Assembly: GCA_030142905.1 (NCBI GenBank)
Contig: JASJOG010000019.1
Span: 186,001-250,000 of the forward strand
DNA length: 64,000 nucleotides
Direction of reading: 5' to 3'
DNA from: Heliopora coerulea
Lineage: Eukaryota > Cnidaria > Anthozoa > Scleralcyonacea > Helioporidae
A program made the translations under genes and the position numbers. The notes under the pieces are model-generated. The model was not told where the DNA came from and made no database searches. It worked only from the letters and a program-made list of their open reading frames with translations. Positions 51,801-62,639 of the stretch are shown here, piece by piece (position 1 is the first letter of the stretch; each line of letters begins with the position of its first letter).

Positions 51801-54800
51801 GCTACAAGATCAAGGAATTATATGGCATGTTAAGTGAAAGAAATTGAGCCGAAATATGTGAGTCTTGTCTTGGTAATTTTTTTAGATTTCAATATGTTTG
51901 TTTTCGTTTTATTTTAATCAAATGTTTCTTCAGCTCCCCTTAGCTTGTATAGCTGTTTATTATTCTATATCTCGCCAGGCACAAGAATTAACTGGTCACA
52001 ATAATAACACGAACAAGAAAGGAACGGAATAGATTTACTTACTGGTCCAGTCACCAACCACACGTATATGAACGCTAAACGAATCTTCATCCGGGCTCTA
52101 GAAAACCACGAATGAAAGCAGATGACTACACAGATAACTGAAAGCTAACGGAATAGTTTTAAATCCTTCTTACCGATGTCAAAGTAAACGGATGCCATTC
52201 CAGCTTAGAGATCTTAGAACACTGCAGAAAAACATACTACCACAGAAAAATAGGAAAAAAAAAAAAAGAGATTTTAGCTTTTCTCCGGGAGATAGTACTT
52301 TGGCTGCCGTAAAAACCTAAATTCTTGGTCATTTGTCAAAGCTGAAAATCGTAAGTACTTTCGTTTGGAGAAAGACCCTTCGTTAGAGTGAAAAAGACGA
52401 ACTTTGTTCGCTTGAAAATTTAGTTCTTTTTATATTCGGTGTAGGCAATTCTAGAACTTTTGGGTTTTCACGCTGTAAAATCCTTATGAGTGATTGTGTG
52501 AAGCGATTGTACGCGAAAAATTGCTACTAAAAGTAAAACATTAAGACTTAAAACTTGTGGCTAACTGAAAAGAAATGGTGAATAATAAGTAAAGAGGTAG
52601 CTAATTACAAACCATGGTTGTAGGATGGTGTAAACGTTTAAAGGGGATGAGCTAATGAAATCAAAAGATGAAATAAACGAATGCCATTGCATGATCAGAG
52701 AGATAAACTCTATACATAAACGCTTACGCAGTTCTTTTGATTAAATACCTGCCCAGCTTCATAAGAAAACCCTGGCTTCTTCATCCTGATCTCAATCACA
52801 CGGGACGGATGCTTGATGATCTAAGAAATGTACCGATTGAATCAAAAGTGGTCGAAAAATGTGTTATACTGTAATTTAGTGAGCATGTTTTTACCTTGCT
52901 AATCGTCACTTTTTGAAGAGATCTCACAAAACGAATGCACCTCTCAATGAAGTACAGAAACAGCGGAAGAACGACCCATTTCCACGTCTTGAGGAAAAAA
53001 ATTATCAAGAAGAATTTATGTAGCGCAACATCTGTCATAACATGGAACTACAAAGTAATGGAACAAGCGAAAAGCAACGTAACGAGAGCAACCGTTGGAC
53101 AACACAATGACAACACCATACACGTAACACACGACGCACAACACAAAAAACTTGGCACACAACACACCAGACTACAACACAACACAACACTGAGCTACAA
53201 CACACCATGACACAACAAACTATACCAGACCACAACAAAACATAGCACCATTCAACACGACACACCCAAGAACAATATACTGCAATAGAACATATCGCTT
53301 CGTGATACATCACCTCACACCACACACCACGTCACACCAAAACATAACACAGCACAGCTCAATACAAAAGACACGACCCAACACAACTCGACATGATCCC
53401 ATTATGCATAACGCAACCCGCAGTGGCGGGTATACATGTAGGCGCTCCTTTTTCATGCCTGATTTTTCTTTTGTCGTTATCGCATGGCTTTTGTAATTAA
53501 ATTAAAAATACAGACTGTATAACCACGCAAAATGTAACCAGACAATTACGTATCCCCAGCGTCCCTTAACGTAGCGTTTGGTATAGTCGGCCAGTTACCA
53601 GGACAAAAGCTGAACTTTTATTGGCGTCCCCATCTTTGAAATTCCTGGATCCGCCCCTGACACACTAGTACACAACGCTGCGCAGGGAAACTTAAACAGC
53701 ACAACAAAAAAGAACACAAAAAGGGTTAAACGGCGCACGGCACTTTAGTCGAGTCGGGTGTTGCGCTATATCACTTGGGTGTCATACAATATGCGGTGTT
53801 AGAACTTATAACCATTTGTATTAATGCGTTATCTTCTGCTCTCGTTTATCCTTCTTTCGCTATCTTTTTTGTACAATCTATCATCCATTACCTCGGCACC
53901 AGCTGCTTCAAAATGCGGAATAGGACACTTATCATTAATTTCACCTCGACAGGTCTCAGGGTCATGCTCTTCTGTATTAGTCTGTCTCCGTAACAATCCC
54001 CTATTAAAATAACAGAGTTTTTTCCCATTCAGAACGTTATGCTCGTTACTGCTGGCTAATATCTTTGTAGTGATCATGCTCATTTAGAAACAGGAAACAT
54101 TTTTTGTGTTTCCAGTAAGTTACAGAAACAAGAGAAGTTTGAGTGAGCATAAAATGGCGGCAAGAAAACGATTCCAAAGGGAGAATGCTTCGACGGCTGT
54201 AACGAGTCCTTATAAGATTCTGGACATGCTTCTATAACTAGGGGTGGATTTAGGCGGGGGCGCATCGGACGCGTGTCCCCCTTTCTTGATTAGTTATTAT
54301 GTGACTTTTTACTGGGTTACAATACACAAGCATTAAACATGTCGACCACCAAGAAGACTAACGATTATTTTCAAAGAGGATCGGAACAAACGTTAAAGAT
54401 AAGAAAGGGTGGGTAGAAAAAATTCAGATTCAAAAAAACAACAGAAACGACAATAGTATAAAAATGCTTCCACTAACGCTACATAGTGGCATGAATTGGT
54501 AAGAAGAATTTGCGCCCCCACTTTCTCAAAATTCTGGATCCGCTCCTGCTATAACTCTATGGGAACATGTAAGAATGATTTACAAAATTAAGAGTAGAAA
54601 GCAAGATGTTAGATATAACACTTGCTTATATAAATGTCATTAACCCTTTCTTGGCAGGATATCGCCTCTTGACGAGTAAAATTGTCTGCCGTTTGCCAGA
54701 GTAAAATAATCTGGTAATTACCAGAGTAAACTAATAGAAGATTGATGTTGCCGGAAAAGAGTTAATTGAGATAGGTTATAGCCCTTTCCTGTTGGGATGT

Positions 54801-57800
54801 CTCCCCTTCGGCGTTACCCTGAGGAAAAGAATCTGGCATTAAGCCACGTATATACGACCAAGTTTTCCTTGACAGTTTTTCCTTGACAAGGAGCCTTGCT
54901 CAAAAGCTGGTCACGTCAGCTTTTGAAAACGGCGATTTGTCAAGGAAAACTTGCCAATTTGTATGGTACACACTAACAAATTTAACTTGCCATGGAAAAA
55001 CTTGTCAAGGAAAGTTTGGACGTATGTACGGGGCTTTAGCCATCGTAAAATAAAAAAGACTGATCCTGCCGGGAAGGAGTTAAACCCCGTTAACACTGTT
55101 AAGATTTTGGCACGGGTGCTGCTATTTTGGGTACGGACGGGTGATTTTCACAGTGTAAACGGTGAGGACTTCTTAAAATTTAGCCGTGCCGAGCACTTCT
55201 GTGTACGTAGGCCTCGGCACGGCTAATTTGCCGCGTCGTGCCCAAAATGTTACGGTGTAAACGGGATTTTAAAAGTATGTTCTACTTACGCAGGACGGAT
55301 GAACTATGTTTACGTCGAATTATAAAAACAGATTTTAGGCAATCAGAGGCACATCTTCGTGATGTTGCTTTTAAAATGTTACGACTATGTACTTACTGCA
55401 TTCCATGAAGTATGAGACCAACAAAGAAAATTACAAACAGGTGGTGCGTGAACCAGAAAACTTCAAAATAGGATCTCCTGTTGGGAAAACGATAGATCAT
55501 TGCCAGTTAGTCAGATCAAAACGGTAAAAATAGGAGTTAAACAGTAAGGTACATTTGTAAAAATTCGGTAATTAACAGGGTGTTCATGCGACAGCATTTT
55601 CAGTTTTTTTCTCCTCTGGTAATATAAAAAACCACTACCTATTCAAACGGTATCTTTATGACTTAAGAGGTTAGACAGCTGTCTAAGCTTCTATGAATTG
55701 GCGAAAAGTGTTACAAGGAACTTTTCAAAGCCGTTTGAATAAGTTTAAGGTTGAGCCCATGTGTATGCATTTGTTCATGTTTATTGCACTATCCTCGCTC
55801 CAGAGGCTTTTAGTTCTAGAGTTTTGCGCGAATATAGACAACCTATTGGCAGGAAATGTTAGGAATCTCCCTTTCATGCTAGATTTAGCTGTCTGACTTA
55901 CAGTCTAATCTTACATAAGATCAATCATATCACCTAGTCCGACCCAGTAAAAGTAAAAATTCTGAACAAGCTAAAATTCTATTGGAGGGGTCTGAGTCAA
56001 CCATTACACCACGGTGTACAACTGGTTTTCTCTTTTCTCCTACTAAAGAAAACAGAGGAAACCTCTGGAACAGGATACTGTTGTACTTGGCAAGTGGTTG
56101 GTTTAAAAAACAGCGGAATAAGTATTTCGATACAATTTAACTTAAGTCAAGTGGGCTTCAACAAAGAGCGACAATAACTAACTGACATCGAAAAGATGGA
56201 CGAACTTTCGATATAAATAAGACCTGTACTAAAGCTCAACGTATTTAAGATAACAAAGAACAGTGAACTTACGTAAACCTGTCAAAATAAGAGTAAAGTA
56301 GATCTTTGTTAATTCCAGTTTACCTTAACAATTCTGTTGAGGACGTCACCTATTTAAAAAAATTAGTTTCAATTTGTTTCACACAATTTTAGTTTATTAT
56401 ATGCTTCAGCAAGGACTTGTTTCTGAACCTTAGACCCCGTTCACACGATACCAGTACGAAATGAAACCGTAACGAAATTATTACGGTTAGGCCTTGCGTT
56501 CACACGGTACCGATATGAAAAAGCATGAAACCGTAATGCTAACCGTAACGATTTGAAACCGTAATGTGAAACCGTAATGAAACTGTACCTCTACCGGTAT
56601 CGTGTGAACAGGTTCGTACCGTGATATTTCGATACCGGTGTAGTTTCGTACCGGTATCGTGTGAACGGGGTCTTAATCGACAAGTGAATGAGGGTTAGAG
56701 GCTGTTTACATGAGGCCGAATCGAAATTTGAATTTGACGAAATCTGACGTGACTTTGAAATATTAGTTTCCGACCCATTCCAGTTAAATGTCTCTTTATT
56801 GTTTACATGATGCGAATTGACTTAAATAAAGCGGATTGAGAAGTCAATCAGATCGAGATGCAGGATTGATTTGACTTCTGAAGACAATAGAAAACGACAT
56901 CATTACTCGAGCTGATAGGGTTTTTCGATCGGCTTGAGATGTCATAAAGAGCTTGATATGGAGTGTTGTCCCGTATGAGTCAGAAACATAGACCATCAAA
57001 GCAATTGAGAAGAAATTATTGGATATGGAGAGAGATAACGAGAATAAGCTGAAGACAACATAAGAGCAATGAAGAGGTGTTGCAACAAGTGGATGAGAAT
57101 AGGAGCCTCGTGAAGACCATTAAAGAGCAACAGAAGAAGTGGATAGGACATGTCTTGCGAGGTGAAGGAATCATGAAAGACGTAATGGAAGGAAAATATG
57201 AAGGGAAAAGACCAAGGGGAAGAAAAACAAAAAGTCGGTGCTGGACGATCTCAGAGATGGAAGAAGTTATGAAGAACTGAAGAGAATGGCTCAAGATAGA
57301 CAAGAACAGAGGCAGGAAAATCCATGAAAGAACCTGCCTAAGGGCAGAACACTAGTGATGACGATGAGATTTCAATCTGACTTCATGTAAATAGCCCTTA
57401 GTTCTAAAGATCTCTTGGGGGAATGGGAAGGGTACATATCTTGAAAAACCTCCTAAGGTAAGTGGTGCGATAACTTACTTAAAAACAGTCAAGTGTCAAA
57501 CCCTTACCATGAGTATCATTGCGATGGTAATTATAAATCCAGTAATCCCTGCCACTGCAAAATCATAAACCAGAAAAGTAAGGGCGATTTTCTTATTCAT
57601 TATACATCTCTGTACAGATGAATGGCAGGAAGAAATCACAAAACAGATCAGATAGTAAAAGGAGACGTTACAAGGAAGTAGAAGATTTCTTTGTTATTTG
57701 AACAGCAATGATACAGTACTCGAAAAGTTCACGGAATTTTTCGTTCTGAGTGAAAACCCGATTGGAAAAATTGAAATAACGTTATCAGGGTTAAGGCTGC

Positions 57801-60800
57801 TTAAAGGGGAGTTTGACCACAAGCGGTTTAGCTTCCTCTACTGAGTTTTTTGGAGCTCCTCAAATCGCTAGTATCAGTCTAAAGATATCGGACACACGCA
57901 ATAAAAAGTTAGTAAAGTTATTTTAAATGTCTTTGGTTTGTCTGGTGTAGATATGGTTTTACACTCAATATTCTTGAGCTGGACGCTCACCTTAAAAATA
58001 CGCCTACATTTTCCTCTCAGAAAGTCAGAGCTATGCCTTTGTTTTGTTGCCTAGATTCTGAACACATATACTGCAGCTTGGATGGACTTTCATTCTCTAT
58101 GCGTTTATGCATATCGGGACATACGTTTGCATATATCATAATTCTGGGACTTTCGAACAATTAGATCTGCCAACACTACTTAAACCAGAAGTATGCAATT
58201 CAATGAAACGCTATGATGAATGCCTACCGGTCCGGAATAACTCTGTTGCTGGATCCTAAAGAAACACAAAAACTTAATTTTGGCAAAATTAAAATTAGCT
58301 TACGTTGGATTTCACGGGTAAATACTGTACATCTTAGAGTATAAACTTTGAATCAATTCATAGCTTCATATAAATTTTGACAGTTCTGTACTTATCATAC
58401 GTACGTATTACCGTTCTTACTCCATAGGAAAACACGTATCCGGCTTGAAAAGTAAACTCAAATATTTGACGTGAATGGAATAGCGGGTATACTAAAATTT
58501 TGCCAAGATGCATTGTCTCTTACCCGACGGCAAAGCAAGCCAATGCCAGTTGACAACTTCAGAAAGTATGAACAAAAACAACAACAAATTGTGAGCGTCT
58601 GAGCCTCAGACGGGGATCGAACCACCGACCTACTGATCATCGGTAAACGCTCCAACCATTGGGCTACCGGGGCTCAGACGGCAAGCTAAAGGGTTCGACA
58701 TATGTGATTCCTACGCGGCAGCGACGATATGTAAATAATGTGATCGATTGAAATGAATGTTAAACAACCAAGTGCAAGTGGCAACTTGGTGATATCACGG
58801 ACGATATGTGGACGTTCGTCAAGCTCAAACCCTCCGAAAAACAATTTCTGAGCCCCAAACGGGGATCAAATCCTCAACCGGTAACCAAAAAGTTGCAGGT
58901 TCGATCTCCTTCCAATCTCACAGATCGTTTTGAGAACGTCCACATATCGTCCGTGATATCACCATGATCCCCCACATGCACTTTGTGTGTAACGTTCGTC
59001 TGAAACACGTCTGTAGTTAGCTACAGAGCTACGTTGGGGTGAAAGGGTTAAGTAATTAAATATGCTATGTTACAACAGCAAAACAGGGTAATATTTAATG
59101 ACTAAAATTTCAAGTTATTTGCCACATACTGAATTTTCCTTTCGAACTGGATTAATAAATGTTCGGTTTCCACTGTCTGATAAATCGCTGAGTAAACGAC
59201 GCATACCCGAGCCGTCGTGAGCGTTTACCAGATTTTCAAAGTTGAAAACATGGGCTCCGATGTGAATAGCTGGGGAAAAAAGAACGTCTCAATAAAAAGT
59301 CTAATAGTCGTAATGTAAGTTTAAAGATGTTCTCCAACTAAAAATTCGACTCCCATTTTAAAAAATAAATTTAACGATACCGCCTTGATAAGCAATCATG
59401 CGAAGATTCATCTCCAAATCTTTTGAAATGAAGGTTACATGGTCTGTGTAACGTTTAAATTCGACGCCGCCATCAAAGTGGCCAAAGTTCGCAAGATTTA
59501 CTAAAAAGCTGGCTTTCAAGTCATAGCCTCTGCAACAATAACTCCGAGCCAAGCTTGCTCAAGATAGTACATTAAAAGAGCTCTCAACTCATTCAGCCAA
59601 ACTCAGTCAGTTTAACAGCAGCTCATAACTATCAAACTTTGTACAAAAGACACAACGTTTATTGAAACGAATTTCGTGATGAAATTCCGCAAGGTTTTTA
59701 ACTGTTAGCTATCTTTCAGATTTCGATAACACAATAGTGAATTACGTTTCAATGCGTATCCAACGTCTTGAAAAGCAGCATAACGCCTCACAACATGGCG
59801 TGAGTGTGTTATGTCATACAACACAACGAAAGGATACACTACGCGATGTAGCATCTCGCAATGTCGCATCACATCTCGCAACGGAGCGTAGCGTCAATCT
59901 ACAAAGCTTAATGTCCCATAATTAAACGTAAGGAAATGTGACGGTCGTAACGTAACGCAAGAACTCATAACGGGTTGAACGTCTCACATCGAAACGTAAC
60001 GTTTCGCAAAGTAGCACGGCATCTCACAGCATAACGTGATGTTTCACAGCATAAAGTAACAAATCACTAGGTAAAGTAACTTCTCACAAAGTAATATAAT
60101 GTCTTACAACGAAACGGACAATCTCACAACGGACTGTAGTGTCCCCTAATGTAACACGTCTCAAACCACAACGTCCCGCAACGCAGCAACACGTTTCAGA
60201 ACTCAACGTAACGTATTGCAACGTAACGCTTCATGACAAAGCGTGACGCTCCCTAAGTAACACAGCGTATGACAACGTAATTTAAACATACTTAACACTG
60301 CCATAGACTAAGAGTAATGTGTCCACAACGTAACGAAGTATCCCATATCGTAGAAACATATCTCGAAATTTAATAAAACTTCACACAACGTCTCACGACG
60401 TGATGTAAAATTTCTCACCGGAGCACAACTTCGCATAACATAGTCTAACATTTCACGATGTAACATCCATGTAAAAGTAGCACAATTTTTCGCAACTAAA
60501 GTTGAGATCTTAGAAAAGTAAAATTGACATCCTACTGTATGCTACATCTGAATTCAGGATTATTAAATTCCTTTCATCAATGGTTATGCCACGCTTATTT
60601 CCTGGTTCTAGAGCTATAATAAATGTAATATGGAAGAACGTACCTGTGAAAAAGCAAATAACATATGCTATGTATCTGTGAAAGTTCAGGTTTTTGTCCA
60701 GAAGGCGTTGAAGGTTTTTGCCCATGCCACAACACTATGTTATCGGAACAACAGAAACAGATAAAAAATAAATTTTCACAGTTGCGGCATATCGTACACA

Positions 60801-62629
60801 AAATAATGATTTGAAACTGAAATTATTTAGGGATGGTCCACTGACTAACCCAATGAGCTTCCAAGGTCTCCCTCCTAAACTTCAGGTTTCAGATTTTTAA
60901 ATCACTGAGTCAGGGATTGCGGAGCAGAATTTTGAGTGGTGGGGCTTGTGATAAAAGTATGCCATCTTGCATACTAAAAGTATGCTGTCACATACTAAAA
61001 GTATGCCATCATACAACCAGTGTTCTAGAAGGTAGCTGTTTCAACGTTATATCAAAAAAAAAGTGTGGCGTGGTAGCCCCACCAACTCCGCCATACCTGC
61101 TAGTCAGCATTTTTCTTTTTCCCAAAACAGAAGAAATACGGAAAACAAGAAAACCTAAACTTACATCAACTCCTCTAAAAAATGACATCATATTTCGGCA
61201 CACTGGAAGGAGTATTAAGAAACAGTTGAAGTTGATCACAGCAGCAGCTCCTCTGGCCCATGGTAGTCCATTCTAGTAAAAAAAGATTGTGAATATTTAT
61301 TACTTATTGACCGAGCGTGAGGTCTGTACTAGTGAAATATCGGACCGATGTTTTTAAGAATAGACCGAGACAAGTGCAGCGAGTTGAGGTCTGTACAAAA
61401 ACAGATATATATAGCCCCCTGGCTATATAAAAAACAGATATAGCCCCTTGTTGGGGGAAATTAACAATTTGTCAGGGAATTACACTGATGGTAACACATT
61501 CATATATTGTACAAACTATATGAATTCCTGATGTTTCTTTATCCGCATGCTTTCAAGCTATTCTACTCAGGAAAACTTTCTGACCAGCTGAGCTACATGG
61601 ACTCAGATGGTGAGTGAAGGTTACATTTATGTACTGGTTCATATTGATCAGAAGGTTACAGGTTCAATTCCTGTCAGGGACTCAAACAGTTTTTCTGAGT
61701 AGAATAGCTTTAGAGCATGCGCATAAAGGAACATCATACATCTACCAAGCTACCACATTTAACTGCATATATGAATTGCTATTATTGATTTAGTGAAGAA
61801 AGATAATAAACTCTTTTCTTCATCTCAGATCTAAAAATAAACTGGTTCTAGTCAGTTATAACAATTAATCTTGGAAAAAAAACATGTTTTAGACCTATGA
61901 ACATATTAAGGAAATTATAAAGGGGGCAATTGGTCCAGGCCCCTCTGGCTTAGCCCCTCTGTCAGGGACATTAACCTCTGCATCAGGAAGTTGCTGGCAT
62001 CACCCCTGCAAAGAACATGAATGTTTACATAAATTTGCATCGTAAGTACATTACAAAATTCATGTCAGCATTGAAATCAACATAAAATCACTGGCCTTAG
62101 GCTGATGGTTGTATATACAATAGAGCATCTTTGCTCACATTATAAATAATACAACTTAACCTTTTAGCCCTGAGTTAGCTAAGGAAGATATTTCTTTATG
62201 AAGAGTGAAAGGATCCAGTATTAGCTAGTCAACAAAGGTTAATGAGTGAATTTCATGCAAATATTGGTTTTATTGAATTGTCTAGTTTTCTGGCCAAATA
62301 AACATCTAACGAATGTGAGAAAAAATATTCAAGTATTCAAGTATAAAAGCTATGAATCCAATTAATTGTCTGTAGTCTTCCCATAGAGGTGTGGGGAAAT
62401 ATGTTTAAGAACTAACTAGCTATAAGACATTTTGTTGTTCAAACTGTTATGAATGAAATCATAATTCATTGAATTAAATTTGATTACAGTTCTACCAAAT
62501 CTTTTCTGAATTATAAAAAAATGTCATAATTACCTTTGTAATAGCTTTGAGGTAGTAGAATTCTTTATCTGAGTTGTACTTTTTGAAAGCAAGGCCAAAC
62601 AGAAGAGCATTAATGCCAGTCCATATCAA
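48835..62629 (-). CDS. NOX2-type NADPH oxidase (5' exon missing)
   Basis: Transmembrane flavocytochrome that moves electrons from NADPH via FAD and two haems to O2, making superoxide. Twenty exons in frame: 62629..62534, 61272..61165, 60734..60644, 59269..59130, 58255..58228, 57554..57508, 56349..56324, 55477..55397, 54000..53892, 52987..52895, 52820..52749, 52221..52174, 52097..52043, 51801..51738, 51182..51146, 50840..50758, 50629..50509, 49850..49779, 49472..49345, 48958..48835 (TAA). That is 540 residues; NOX2 has about 570. Visible features: haem-ligand His in NLNFHRY, AIHIGAH, WFTHHLF and LHGM; FAD site HPFTLTS; NADPH sites [13 protein letters not shown] and FFCGPPAL; the NOX2-like end NKENF. 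There are no EF-hands, so it is NOX1-4-like, not NOX5/DUOX. The start codon exon (about 16 residues) was not found, and the FAD-loop strand after exon 11 (normally GQYxFxxC) is missing or altered. Confidence 0.93.
49975..50325. repeat. AACC microsatellite region in NOX intron
   Basis: About 350 bp of CCAACCAACCAACCAAC with degenerate AACTAACC and AATCAACC variants. It is intronic, between NOX exons at 50509 and 49850. Confidence 0.9.
51265..51600. repeat. Purine-rich GGAAG/GGGAAGGA tract in NOX intron
   Basis: More than 300 bp of almost pure purine on the plus strand (GGAAGGGGAGGAAGGG and similar). It is intronic between NOX exons 51801..51738 and 51182..51146. The Ser/Phe/Pro-rich minus-strand frames here are translations of this tract and not genes. 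Polypurine mirror tracts can form triplex DNA. Confidence 0.85.
53090..53400. repeat. Degenerate ACAAC/CACAC repeat in NOX intron
   Basis: About 300 bp of CACAACACAACAC-like units with variants (CACACGACGCACAACAC, CACACCACACACCACG). Intronic between NOX exons 54000..53892 and 52987..52895. Confidence 0.75.
53420..53660. mobile_element. Short hAT-like element (candidate)
   Basis: The left end is CAGTGGCGGGTATACATG, then GGCGCTCC. The right end, TTCCTGGATCCGCCCCTG, reads CAGGGGCGGATCCAGGAA in reverse complement. CAGNGGCGGA ends are typical of hAT-type elements. Flanking 8-bp sequences do not match, so the borders or the duplication are degraded. Confidence 0.4.
54240..54548 (+). mobile_element. 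hAT-type non-autonomous element with 8-bp target duplication
   Basis: A 309-bp element flanked by the 8-bp direct repeat CTATAACT at 54232-54239 and 54549-54556. The ends are AGGGGTGGATTTAGGC on the left and, in reverse complement, CAGGAGCGGATCCAGAAT on the right. An 8-bp duplication and CAG-type ends are characteristic of the hAT superfamily. Inside, an ATG at about 54,339 opens [17 protein letters not shown], resembling the N-terminus of a hAT-family transposase before it stops after about 25 codons. It is an internally deleted copy, in a NOX intron. Confidence 0.7.
54842..55035. mobile_element. TTA-flanked MITE (PIF/Harbinger-like)
   Basis: The 194-bp palindromic element has ends AGCCACGTATATACGACC (left) and AGCCCCGTACATACGTCC (right, reverse complement). 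CCTTGACA motifs are repeated inside both arms. It is flanked by TTA at 54839-54841 and 55036-55038. Intronic in NOX. Confidence 0.7.
55083..55268. mobile_element. TTA-flanked MITE (PIF/Harbinger-like)
   Basis: A 186-bp element with ends AACCCCGTTAACACTGTT (left) and AATCCCGTTTACACCGTA (right, reverse complement), an internal TTTTGGCACGGG mirrored by CGTGCCCAAAATG, and TTA at 55080-55082 and 55269-55271. Intronic in NOX, only 47 bp from the previous element. Confidence 0.7.
56433..56672. mobile_element. TTA-flanked MITE (PIF/Harbinger-like)
   Basis: A 240-bp element with ends GACCCCGTTCACACGATA (left) and GACCCCGTTCACACGATA (right, reverse complement), so the outer 18 bp are identical. The interior reiterates GAAACCGTAA and GTACCGGTATCG. 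TTA lies at 56430-56432 and 56673-56675. The perfect ends suggest recent insertion. Intronic in NOX. Confidence 0.8.
56698..57397. mobile_element. TTA-flanked element containing a LINE fragment
   Basis: Outer ends are GAGGCTGTTTACATGAGG (left) and GGGCTATTTACATGAAGT (right, reverse complement), with TTA at 56695-56697 and 57398-57400. The interior from about 56,950 to 57,360 (plus strand) carries the C-terminal end of a LINE reverse-transcriptase [23 protein letters not shown], then [14 protein letters not shown] and, after a frame break, a [16 protein letters not shown] stretch, ending in GATGACGATGA. So a 5'-truncated LINE is nested inside a Harbinger-like element. Confidence 0.65.
58530..58700 (-). 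repeat. tRNA-derived SINE-like sequence in NOX intron
   Basis: On the minus strand the segment reads CCCCGGTAGCCCAATGG (A-box region) and, further on, GGTGGTTCGATCCCCGTC (B box), the layout of a tRNA gene, with a GATCAG anticodon-loop-like middle. The ends GAGCCTCAGACG and GGCTCAGACGGC do not form a proper acceptor stem. I take it as a tRNA-derived repeat rather than a working tRNA. Confidence 0.5.
58788..58963. mobile_element. tRNA-box foldback element in NOX intron
   Basis: Near-perfect inverted ends: GGTGATATCACGGACGATAT, continuing through GTGGACGTTC, is mirrored by GAACGTCCACATATCGTC and GTGATATCACC, about 30 bp. Inside lies a B-box-like GCAGGTTCGATCTCC and an opposing GGGGATCAAATCC. 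Same architecture as 22,152-22,325 and 61,523-61,734. Confidence 0.7.
59750..60480. repeat. Degenerate CGTAACGT/TCTCACAA minisatellite in NOX intron
   Basis: About 700 bp in which CGTAACG, TCTCACA and CATAACG words recur at intervals of roughly 20-30 bp, too diverged for a clean unit. It lies between NOX exons 60734..60644 and 59269..59130. Confidence 0.6.
61300..61500. repeat. GACCGAG/GGTCTGTAC repeat-like sequence
   Basis: Two direct near-repeats, GACCGAGCGTGAGGTCTGTA and GCGAGTTGAGGTCTGTAC, and repeated ATATAGCCCC blocks. Intronic in NOX; a fragment of a dispersed repeat. Confidence 0.35.
61523..61734. mobile_element. tRNA-box foldback element in NOX intron
   Basis: Inverted ends TGATGTTTCTTTATCCGC (left) and TGATGTTCCTTTATGCGC (right, reverse complement) extend through AGCTATTCTACTCAG on both sides. 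Inside are GACCAGCTGAGCTACATGG (tRNA-like) and GGTTACAGGTTCAATTCC (B-box-like), the latter nearly the same as in the 22,152-22,325 element. Confidence 0.7.
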
Positions 62630-62639
62630 CTAGGGCAAA

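Noticed and set aside
58600..58690. Functional tRNA gene
   Set aside because: Good A and B boxes but no proper acceptor stem and embedded in repeat families; better read as tRNA-derived repeat.
59358..59552. 64-codon minus-strand frame just upstream of NOX exon 59269..59130
   Set aside because: NOX exons join in frame without it and it has no matching splice phases or family features.
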